Shown: positions 57,968 through 64,000 of the stretch, piece after piece
How positions within the stretch are numbered: the first letter of the stretch is position 1
Layout of the letters: each line of letters starts with the position of its first letter
Assembly: GCA_017307955.1 (NCBI GenBank)
Contig: JAFKFV010000024.1
Location: 1 to 64,000, forward strand
Source: Allobosea sp.
GTDB lineage: Bacteria; Pseudomonadota; Alphaproteobacteria; Rhizobiales; Kaistiaceae
Direction: 5' to 3'
Length of the DNA: 64,000 nt
Program-made: the position numbers and the translations under genes
The notes under the pieces: generated by a model
What the model saw: only the letters and a program-made list of their open reading frames with translations
Told to the model about the DNA's origin: nothing
The model's database searches: none

Positions 57968-58159
57968 ATGCCGAAACAGCCGGTGACGATACCCGGGACC
58001 GACGAGGTCGCGGACGAGGGTGGTGCCGATACGATCGGCATCATGGATGTGCTCGGGAAGCTGGGCGGCAACGACGCGCGCCCGGAAGATCCGATCGCGG
58101 CCGATGAGAACGGCAGCGCGGAGGCCGAGGACATCGAGACGCCCAAAGGCCTGCCCTGA
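57968..58159 (+). CDS. Small acidic protein
   Basis: A 63-residue acidic protein (start MPKQPVTIPGTDEVADEGGA, ending DIETPKGLP), with a strong GGAGGAG ribosome site 7 bases before ATG 57968. It lacks hydrophobic segments and is likely unfolded alone. It lies 77 bp after the PAS gene and 96 bp before the PilZ gene. No function is recognised. Confidence 0.6.
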   Translation: MPKQPVTIPGTDEVADEGGADTIGIMDVLGKLGGNDARPEDPIAADENGSAEAEDIETPKGLP

Positions 58160-58255
58160 CGGCGGCGCCGCAGGCATCGCCGCGGGCAAGCGGCCCTACC
58201 ACTCGTTAAGAGAGATGCGCTAGTCTCCCGGGACGATCTTTGCGGGGGCAAGACT

Positions 58256-58864
58256 ATGATCGAACTGGCGACGGCGCATCGGCCGACCCTCGACAATTAC
58301 GACCGTCGCCGCTACCGGCGCTACGAGGTCGTGCTGCTCGGCCGCTACATGCTCGAATCGCGGCGCGAATATCCCTGCCGCACCATCGACGTCTCGACCG
58401 ACAGCCTCTCCCTCGCCGCCCCCGTCGCCGGCGCCGTCGGCGAAAGGATCATCGCCTATATCGACCAGCTCGGCCGCATCGAGGGCGAAGTCACGCGCCA
58501 GACCGAGCAGGGCTTCGGGCTTTCGATCACCGCGACGCTCAGGAAGCGCGACAAGCTCGCCGCGACGCTCGACTGGCTCGCCGAGCGGCAGCTTTCGCGC
58601 GGCATCGACGAGCGCAACGGCACCCGCATCGTGCCGCGCAATCCCTTCTCGCAGCTGACGCTGCCGAACGGGACGCATCAGCGCTGCCGTGTCGTCGACC
58701 TCTCGATCACCGGCGCCGCGCTCACGACCGACTCGCGGCCGGCGGTCGGCACGCCCGTGGCGCTTGGGCGGCTCGGCGGACGTGTCGTCCGCCACACCGA
58801 AGACGGAATCGCGCTCGTCTTCAACGCGGTCCAGAGCGAAAGCACGCTGCGCGCCCTGTTCTGA
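58256..58864 (+). CDS. Tandem PilZ-domain protein (c-di-GMP effector candidate)
   Basis: A 202-residue protein with two PilZ-like domains. The first has the arginine-rich start YDRRRYRRYEV and DVSTDS (D-x-S-x2-S instead of Gly). The second has DLSITG (a full D-x-S-x2-G) but no clear R-x3-R ahead of it, so one ligand site may be split between them. PilZ proteins bind c-di-GMP and control motility, envelope or polysaccharide; the BcsA PilZ domain is the other in this window. The partner is unknown. Confidence 0.85.
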   Translation: MIELATAHRPTLDNYDRRRYRRYEVVLLGRYMLESRREYPCRTIDVSTDSLSLAAPVAGAVGERIIAYIDQLGRIEGEVTRQTEQGFGLSITATLRKRDKLAATLDWLAERQLSRGIDERNGTRIVPRNPFSQLTLPNGTHQRCRVVDLSITGAALTTDSRPAVGTPVALGRLGGRVVRHTEDGIALVFNAVQSESTLRALF

Positions 58865-59072
58865 GCGGCAAGCCGGGTCCCCGCATCGCGCGGCACCCGC
58901 TCGCCTGCCCTGCGCGCAGGCGCCTGATCGTCTCCATCGCAGGATAGAACCCCGCCCGGTCGCGCCTGCCGCCGCGCTTCCCCGGCGGCGTTGGCGCGCG
59001 CCTGATCGGATGCGAACGACCCGCTTCCGCTGACGGATCGACCTTCGCGCTTCGGCTCGGCTTGATGATTCA

Positions 59073-59125
59073 GGAGAAGGACTGGATTGCCGGGTCAGGC
59101 CTGGCAATCACAGGCGGGAGCGGCC
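59073..59125. repeat. Dispersed palindromic repeat, second locus
   Basis: GACTGGATTGCCGGGTCAGG with CCTGGCAAT (59080-59108) and GGCGGGAGCGGCCGAG after it: the same element as at 34402-34475, with one compensated base in the stem. The two copies are 25 kb apart and share flanks. Confidence 0.8.
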
Positions 59126-59254
59126 GAGCACACCGGCGGAGCCGGATGGCGATCCAATCCACGCCTCTTCCCGGTCGACCTCGCCCCCTTCCCCGCTCCC
59201 TGGACGTCCTCGTCGACCCCGATCCTGCTCCGGAAATAGCCGCGGAAGTTAACC

Positions 59255-59318
59255 TTAACAAAAGGTTACGCTTGCCGGACGGACGCGTTACCGCCATAGT
59301 CTTTAACGAAAGGTTAAC
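59255..59318 (+). promoter_or_regulatory. Two CtrA-like boxes
   Basis: TTAA-CGAAAGG-TTAAC (59303-59318) is an exact match to the CtrA full site TTAA-N7-TTAA. TTAA-CAAAAGG-TTAC (59255-59269) is a near match 48 bp upstream with almost the same spacer. Both lie in an AT-rich stretch ahead of the cysteine peptidase gene at 59439, so this gene is a candidate member of the CtrA regulon. Confidence 0.65.
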
Positions 59319-59438
59319 ACGAAGACTAAACCTTTCGACGAATTCGAATTGTGTTGGATTTGAATTCGCGCTCGCTGATTAGACGAACGGAAAAACTCCG
59401 GCGTCATGGTCAAATGAGTGTCAGGGGAATTGGCGATT

Positions 59439-60056
59439 ATGTATTGCGTTCGCTATGCGGCCTCTGTTCTGGCGTTTGCTCTTCTCGCAGTCGGCTCCAT
59501 CGCCGCGGCGAACGCCCAGGGCCAGACGGCTTTCATGCAGGTGCTTGGCAAGACCACGCAGCCGATCGGTCATCATGACCTCTGCGCGCGCCTGCCCGCC
59601 GAGTGCCGCGAGCGCACCGCCGATGCCCGCCCCGTCCAGCTGACCCCGGCGCTGTGGAACCAGCTCATCGCGGTCAACGACAACGTCAACACCGCCATCG
59701 AGCCCGACACCGACAAGGACATCTACGGCCGCGAGGAAGTCTGGACCTATCCGGACGCCGGCAAGGGCGACTGCGAGGACTTCGTCCTCTTGAAGCGCAA
59801 GGAACTGATGCAGAAGGGCTGGCCGGCCGGCGCGCTGCTCATCACCGTCGTGCGCCAGACCAATGGCGACGGCCATGCGGTCCTCACGGTCCGCACCGAT
59901 CGCGGCGACCTCGTGCTCGACAATCTCGACGGCCGCATCAAGCTCTGGACGCAGACCGACTACCAGTTCGTGAAGCGCCAGTCCGACACCGACAGCGGCC
60001 GCTGGGTGTCGATCGAGGACGACCGCGCCGTGATGGTCGGCTCGATCAAGCGCTGA
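59439..60056 (+). CDS. Transglutaminase-like cysteine peptidase (LapG/BTLCP family)
   Basis: A 205-residue periplasmic protein. The signal peptide is residues 1-27. The papain-like triad is Cys112 (GKGDCEDFVLLK), His146 (GDGHAVLTV) and Asp161 (LDNLDG). The BTLCP/LapG family includes LapG, which cuts a large surface adhesin when the c-di-GMP sensor LapD releases it. No LapD or double-alanine cleavage site is evident here, so the target is open. Regulation by CtrA is suggested by two boxes upstream. Confidence 0.9.
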   Translation: MYCVRYAASVLAFALLAVGSIAAANAQGQTAFMQVLGKTTQPIGHHDLCARLPAECRERTADARPVQLTPALWNQLIAVNDNVNTAIEPDTDKDIYGREEVWTYPDAGKGDCEDFVLLKRKELMQKGWPAGALLITVVRQTNGDGHAVLTVRTDRGDLVLDNLDGRIKLWTQTDYQFVKRQSDTDSGRWVSIEDDRAVMVGSIKR

Positions 60057-60080
60057 TCAGCCAAAGGCCTCGCCACACTC

Positions 60081-60602
60081 TCAGGCGAAGCCGCGCGCGA
60101 AGCGCTTCCAGTTGTCGACATAGCTCAACGCCGACTGGCGCAGCCGCCCGATCTGGTCCTCGGTGAGGGTGCGCACCACGCGGCCGGGCGTCCCGATGAT
60201 CAGCGATCCGTCGGGATAGTGCTTCCCCTCCGGCACCAGAGCCCCTGCCCCCACCAGCGAATTGGCGCCGATCCGCGCGCCGTTGAGCACGATGGCGCCC
60301 ATGCCGATCAGGCTGTTGTCGCCGACCGTGCAGCCATGCAGGATCGCGCGGTGGCCGATCGTGCAGCCGCGGCCGATCGTGAGCGGGAAGCCCATATCGG
60401 TGTGCAGGACCGAATGTTCCTGGATATTGGTCGCGGCGCCGACGGTGATCGGCTCGTTGTCGCCACGCAGCACGGCGTCGAACCAGATGCCGACATCCTC
60501 GCCGATCACGACATTGCCGATGACGCGGGCGTCGGGCGCGATCCAATAGTTGCCCTCGGCCGGAAGCGTCGGCGCGATGCCATCGAGCGTATGAACGGCC
60601 AT
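60081..60602 (-). CDS. Gamma-class carbonic anhydrase-like protein
   Basis: A 173-residue left-handed beta-helix protein (hexapeptide repeats). The three metal-binding histidines typical of gamma-carbonic anhydrases appear in EHSVLHTD and IGHRAILHG. Many bacterial members of this group (YrdA/PaaY type) have weak or no hydratase activity. It is convergent with the cysteine peptidase gene and follows a small membrane protein gene. Confidence 0.9.
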   Translation of the reverse strand: MAVHTLDGIAPTLPAEGNYWIAPDARVIGNVVIGEDVGIWFDAVLRGDNEPITVGAATNIQEHSVLHTDMGFPLTIGRGCTIGHRAILHGCTVGDNSLIGMGAIVLNGARIGANSLVGAGALVPEGKHYPDGSLIIGTPGRVVRTLTEDQIGRLRQSALSYVDNWKRFARGFA

Positions 60603-60618
60603 GCCGCGGTCTCCTCTT

Positions 60619-60951
60619 CTACAGGCCCGCGCGCGCCGCCAGCACGAAATCGAGCAGCAGCAGCCCCGAGCAGGCGCTCCACATCCCGGCGATCGCGGCG
60701 CTGCCGGCGAGCCAGGCCAGCATGCCGCGCTCCTTCTGCGCCATCGCGATCGCGTTTCGCATGATGATGAACGGTCCGGAGACGGCGCAGAAGAGGAAAG
60801 TGAGGAAGACGGCGGGAACGGAGGGGCCGAGCAGGCGGAAGCGCGCCGGCTCGGAGGTCACCAGCTGGTAGAAGCTGCCGGCGAGCCCCGCGCTGACGAA
60901 GCCGGTGGCGATGCAGAAGCCGAGAAGGATGAACTGCACGGAAAGCGGCAT
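60619..60951 (-). CDS. Small membrane protein, three to four helices
   Basis: A 110-residue protein (start MPLSVQFILLGFCIATGFVS) with hydrophobic segments near 5-25, 45-70 and 80-105, and a polar middle. ATG at 60951 follows AGGGG at good spacing. It is 16 bp upstream of the gamma-carbonic anhydrase gene and may form a unit with it. Families of this shape are conserved in Hyphomicrobiales without known function. Confidence 0.7.
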   Translation of the reverse strand: MPLSVQFILLGFCIATGFVSAGLAGSFYQLVTSEPARFRLLGPSVPAVFLTFLFCAVSGPFIIMRNAIAMAQKERGMLAWLAGSAAIAGMWSACSGLLLLDFVLAARAGL

Positions 60952-61149
60952 CGGCACCCCTGCGAAGCCTGGTGGCGGTCGCCACATCAAGGCTCGCATG
61001 GCAAGCCGCGTGCCGGGGCTGCCATGGGCCAGGAAAGGCGGATATCCGCCATTCCCGCGCCACGCCGCGGCATCTGGCGCCGCGGCGTTATGGTTACTGT
61101 TCCGTTAAGGGACAGGGTTAACGAATTGTGACCGGTTTTGGGACGCCGC

Positions 61150-61377
61150 TCACGCCTCTTCGAGGTCGATGTCGAGGATCGCCATCGTGAAGTTGTAGGA
61201 GAGCTCGCCCTCCTCGTCGTCGCGGAACAGAACGCCCACGAACTCCTCGCCGAAATAGACCTCGGCGGAATCGTCCTTGCGCGGACGCTGGCGGACGGTG
61301 ATGTCCTTCATGTTGAAACGGCGGCGGAAGAAGCTCTCGAGCTTCTGGATCTCCTTGCGATCCACAATGTTCTCCAT
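61150..61377 (-). CDS. DUF3126 protein
   Basis: A 75-residue cytosolic protein typical of DUF3126: start MENIVDRKEIQKLESFFRRR, then RPRKDDSAEVYFGEEFVGVL and the acidic end AILDIDLEEA. The function is unknown. It lies next to cysE, a synteny kept in many alphaproteobacteria. The preceding 97 bp may carry its own promoter. Confidence 0.88.
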   Translation of the reverse strand: MENIVDRKEIQKLESFFRRRFNMKDITVRQRPRKDDSAEVYFGEEFVGVLFRDDEEGELSYNFTMAILDIDLEEA

Positions 61378-61474
61378 GATCGGGGAAACGGAACGGCTGC
61401 GCCGCGCGCTAACGCGGCGTCGATCCGGTACGCCGCCCCGTGCGACGCCTCCGGCACCTGATGAAGGACTGCTT

Positions 61475-62302
61475 CTACTCGCCCTGACCGGACAGAAGTT
61501 GGTCCATGCTGCGCGACGGTTCGGCGCAGGGCGCGCGGCCCACCACCTTGGCCGGCACGCCGGCGACCGTCGTGTTGGGCGGGACGGCATGCAGGACGAC
61601 CGATCCCGCGGCGACCCGCGAGCAATGGCCGATCTCGATATTGCCGAGCACCTTGGCGCCGGCGCCGATCAGGACGCCATGGCGGACCTTAGGATGGCGG
61701 TCGCCGATTTCCTTGCCGGTGCCGCCGAGCGTCACGCCCTGCAGGATCGAGACGTCGTCCTCGATCACCGCCGTCTCGCCGATGACGATATCGGTGGCGT
61801 GATCGAAGAAGATGCCCTTGCCCATCGGCACGGCCGGGTTGATGTCGACCTGGAACACGGCGGACGAGCGGCTCTGCAGGTAATAGGCGAAGTCACGCCG
61901 GCCGCGGCGCCACAGATAATGGGCAAGCCGATGCGTCTGGATGGCGTGGAAGCCCTTGAAATAGAGCACCGGCTCGATGGCGCGGTTGCAGGCGGGGTCG
62001 CGGTCGACGACCGCCTGGATGTCGACGCGGACGGCAGCGGGAAGCGCGACATCGCCGTCAAAGGCCTCCTCGAAGGCCTGCGCGATCAGGTCGGCGGAAA
62101 GATCGGGATGGTCGAGACGCCCGGCGATGCGATGCGCGACGGCCGATTCGAGCCGGTCATGCGACAGGATCGAACCATAGATGAAGGTCGACAGGGCCGG
62201 TTCGGCGCGCATGATCTCCTCCGCCTCGGCGCGCATGCGCGACCAGAGGGGATCGAAGCTCGCGAGGCCTTCGCTGCCGAGACGAGAAGTGACGAACGAC
62301 AT
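61475..62302 (-). CDS. cysE: Serine O-acetyltransferase
   Basis: A 275-residue enzyme that acetylates serine for cysteine synthesis. The N-terminal helical domain (1-140) is followed by the left-handed beta-helix with catalytic FFDHATDIVIGE and ILQGVTLGGTGK. The C-terminal tail (SMDQLLSGQGE) is the part that in the family can insert in the CysK active site, although it lacks the usual final Ile. It is upstream of the DUF3126 gene on the same strand. Confidence 0.95.
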   Translation of the reverse strand: MSFVTSRLGSEGLASFDPLWSRMRAEAEEIMRAEPALSTFIYGSILSHDRLESAVAHRIAGRLDHPDLSADLIAQAFEEAFDGDVALPAAVRVDIQAVVDRDPACNRAIEPVLYFKGFHAIQTHRLAHYLWRRGRRDFAYYLQSRSSAVFQVDINPAVPMGKGIFFDHATDIVIGETAVIEDDVSILQGVTLGGTGKEIGDRHPKVRHGVLIGAGAKVLGNIEIGHCSRVAAGSVVLHAVPPNTTVAGVPAKVVGRAPCAEPSRSMDQLLSGQGE

Positions 62303-62428
62303 GGCGTCTCCCTGCCGGGCTCTTCGTCCCGGCTCTTTTCGCGCGGGACCTTATCATGAGGCTGCGATGCCACAAAATGGCTCGATGGGGGTAAATCCGT
62401 TCAGGCCGCCTCGGTTGCGAGGCCGCCC

Positions 62429-63187
62429 TCAGTCACGGCCGCGGTGGGCGAGAAAATCGAGCACGCCGGCCTTGTAGACCTTGTCGCCGACGGCCAGCAT
62501 GTGGTCGCGCTTGGGGATATCGAGCACCTCGGCGCCGGGAATGAGATCGGCGAGCGCGGTGGCCGAGCCTGCGATGTCGTCCTTCTCGCCGACCGCGATG
62601 AGGAGCGGAACGCGCAGCGATGCGAGGTCGTCGGCCGGGATCGGCTGGCGGGTCGCGCGCATGCAGGCGGCGAGCGCCACGCGGTCGCTCTTGGTCTGGT
62701 CGGCGAATTTGCGGAACATGATGCCGACGGGATCAGTGAGCGCCTCGGGATGATCGGTCTCGAGCGCATCCACCACCGGCCCCCAGGGGCCGACGCCGGT
62801 GACGATACCGTAGCCGAGGCCGCCGAAGACGAGCGTGCGGATCATTTCGGGATGGGCGAGCGCGAGGAAGGCGGCGATGCGCGCGCCCATGGAATAGCCC
62901 ATGACATCGGCGCGGGCGATGCCGAGATGCGCGAGGAGATTGCGGGCGTCGTCGGCCATGACGGCCGGGCGATAGGCGTCGACGCTGTGCGGCTTGTCGC
63001 TGGCGCCATGGCCGCGATTGTCGAGCGCGATCACCCGCCGGCCGGCCTTGACCAGCGTGTCGACCCAGCCCGGATTGACCCAGTTGGTGCGCGCATTCGA
63101 GGCGAAGCCGTGGATGAGCAGGATCGGCTTGCCCTCGCCCTCGTCGAGAAAGGCGATGGTCTGGCCGTTGGACGTGAAGGAGAGCAT
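62429..63187 (-). CDS. Alpha/beta hydrolase
   Basis: A 252-residue single-domain alpha/beta hydrolase. The oxyanion-hole region is LLIHGFASN, the nucleophile Ser lies in MGYSMGARIAAFLA, the acid probably in VGEKDDIAG and the His in KRDHMLAVG. The dienelactone or haloalkane-type substrate cannot be inferred. It stands by itself upstream of cysE. Confidence 0.9.
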   Translation of the reverse strand: MLSFTSNGQTIAFLDEGEGKPILLIHGFASNARTNWVNPGWVDTLVKAGRRVIALDNRGHGASDKPHSVDAYRPAVMADDARNLLAHLGIARADVMGYSMGARIAAFLALAHPEMIRTLVFGGLGYGIVTGVGPWGPVVDALETDHPEALTDPVGIMFRKFADQTKSDRVALAACMRATRQPIPADDLASLRVPLLIAVGEKDDIAGSATALADLIPGAEVLDIPKRDHMLAVGDKVYKAGVLDFLAHRGRD

Positions 63188-63341
63188 GGGTGGAACCGGC
63201 GGCAGCGGAAAGGTGCGCCCTTATGGCGGAAGCGGACCGCCGCGCCAAGGTGTCGCCGCCCCTCGCGGCATCACGGTCTGTTCATCGGCGGCGCGAGGCT
63301 CTAGTGTCGCGGCAACTGTCGTCGAACGAGCGGAATCCGCC

Positions 63342-63590
63342 ATGGCCGAGCACGTCATCCCGCATTTTCACAACGATTCCGGCGTCGCGCTGATCGAGAT
63401 CGGCGTGAAGGAATTCATGTGCGTCGGCGCCAAGCCGCCCTTCGACCACCCGCATATCTATATCGATCTCGGCGCAGGCGACGAGCGCGTCTGCCCCTAT
63501 TGCTCGACGCTCTACCGTTTCAATCCGAGCCTGCACGGCACCGATACGCTGCCGCCCGGCCATCTCTTCGTCGAGCCTATGGCGGCCTGA
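63342..63590 (+). CDS. Zinc-finger (zf-CHCC) protein
   Basis: An 82-residue protein with the CHCC zinc site (MCVGAKPPFDHPHIY, then VCPYCSTLYR). This group is related to the mitochondrial complex I accessory subunit NDUFS6. In alphaproteobacteria the gene commonly stands next to an FAD-dependent monooxygenase gene, as here. ATG at 63342 is chosen for the family start. Confidence 0.88.
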   Translation: MAEHVIPHFHNDSGVALIEIGVKEFMCVGAKPPFDHPHIYIDLGAGDERVCPYCSTLYRFNPSLHGTDTLPPGHLFVEPMAA

Positions 63591-63599
63591 CGGATCGCT

Positions 63600-64000
63600 G
63601 TGACGTCCGACATCGCGATCGCGGGAGGCGGCATCGCCGGGCTGACGGCGGCGCTGCTGCTCTCGCGCGCGGGCTTCAAGGTCACCGTCTTCGAGCGCAG
63701 CGGCTCCTTCTCGGAAGTCGGCGCCGGGCTGCAGATCTCGCCGAATGCCGGCCGCATCCTCGACAATCTCGGGCTCGGCGCGGCGCTGGATGCCGTCGCG
63801 ACGCGGCCGACCGCCATCGAGATGCGCGGCGTGCAGAGCGGGCGGACCATCGTCGCGCTGCCGCTGGCATTGGCGGCGCAGCGTCATGGCGCGCCCTACC
63901 GTCTGCTGCACAGGGCCGACCTGCAGGCGATCCTCGTCGAGGCGGCCGAGGCCGATCCGGCCATCACCATCGAGGCCGGAGCGGACGTAGCGCTGATCGG
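63600..64000 (+). CDS. FAD-dependent monooxygenase (partial)
   Basis: The first 133 residues of a flavoprotein hydroxylase, cut by the right edge. The start is GTG at 63600, after GGAT. The dinucleotide-binding motif GGGIAGLTAALLLSRAG stands at residues 9-25 and the acidic Glu of VTVFERSG ends the first fold. The block GLQISPNAGRILDNLGLG is typical of salicylate-hydroxylase-like and UbiH-type monooxygenases. The substrate is unknown. Confidence 0.9.
   Translation, partial: MTSDIAIAGGGIAGLTAALLLSRAGFKVTVFERSGSFSEVGAGLQISPNAGRILDNLGLGAALDAVATRPTAIEMRGVQSGRTIVALPLALAAQRHGAPYRLLHRADLQAILVEAAEADPAITIEAGADVALI

Larger units (their letters stand above)
58865..59438. other. Gene-free region with repeat and CtrA-like boxes
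   Basis: 574 bp with no supportable gene. Its first half is GC-rich; at 59073-59108 it has a copy of the dispersed ATTGCCGG palindrome; from 59240 it becomes AT-rich and holds two CtrA-like boxes and the promoter of the cysteine peptidase. Open frames here lack ribosome sites and coding character. Confidence 0.6.

Noticed and set aside
59062..59382. Open frame upstream of the cysteine peptidase
   Set aside because: It runs through the dispersed palindrome and the CtrA boxes, lacks a ribosome site and has no conserved features.
61108..61126. TTAA-N9-TTAA near 61110 as a CtrA box
   Set aside because: The spacing is nine instead of seven, so it does not fit the full site.

Overview
The window is GC-rich alphaproteobacterial DNA, most likely from a member of the Hyphomicrobiales (Rhizobiales). 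The lineage signals are a type III cellulose operon (bcsN-bcsA-bcsB-bcsZ-bcsK), an IalB-family protein, DUF2336 and DUF3126 proteins, a PAS_5-type PAS protein next to a PilZ protein, CtrA-type boxes, and GcrA- and GapR-type regulators. The genus cannot be told from the sequence.

Positions 1-16412 are the right-hand part of a temperate prophage or phage-like island. A long leftward operon (8251 down to below 1) carries a CII-like regulator, a one-helix membrane protein, GcrA, a Gp37/Gp68 (DUF5131) protein, a GapR (DUF2312) protein, an AAA ATPase, two ParB-fold proteins (one fused to an MT-A70 adenine methylase), a Rieske-motif protein and a helix-turn-helix protein. Almost all of these genes overlap by ATGA/GTGA or TGATG junctions. 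The middle (8.3-11.8 kb) is the switch region: twin operators, a LexA-like CI repressor divergent from a Cro-like gene, and repressor-type palindromes TGCC(A/G)AATTGGCA. It also holds two copies of an unusual cassette of about 285 bp, each closed by a 16-bp inverted repeat, with several hairpins (some with compensatory changes between the copies) around a 39-residue arginine-rich protein. A rightward operon (11.8-16.4 kb) runs through small unknown genes and a GYGDG-repeat protein to an excisionase-like gene and a tyrosine integrase that ends 94 bp before a tRNA-Thr(UGU) gene. No capsid, tail or lysis genes are visible; if present they lie left of the window.

From 16.6 kb onward the DNA is ordinary chromosome. 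Regions in order: a TupA-like ATP-grasp gene and a degenerate Nudix gene; the cellulose operon (18.3-27.9 kb, leftward); HIT and EamA proteins and a secreted Asn/Ala/Gly-repeat protein; one-carbon genes folD-purU, an FAH-family hydrolase and NAD kinase; GNAT, DUF2336 and nitroreductase genes; a giant autotransporter of about 2770 residues (38.8-47.1 kb); thrS; an AmpR-like regulator divergent from a class D beta-lactamase; yidD, a VOC protein, an IscU-like scaffold, folE, aroA-hisI, a CBS protein and a rhomboid; a PAS_5 protein, a small acidic protein and a tandem PilZ protein; a LapG-like cysteine peptidase behind two CtrA-like boxes; a gamma-carbonic anhydrase, DUF3126-cysE, an alpha/beta hydrolase, a zinc-ribbon protein and the start of an FAD monooxygenase.

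Two functional themes stand out. The prophage early region collects homologues of host cell-cycle and chromosome-organising factors (GcrA, GapR, ParB fold, adenine methylase). The chromosomal part collects surface and biofilm functions that are often tied to c-di-GMP (cellulose synthase with its PilZ domain, a separate double PilZ protein, a LapG-family protease, a giant autotransporter and a secreted repeat protein). The link between the last three and c-di-GMP is inference.
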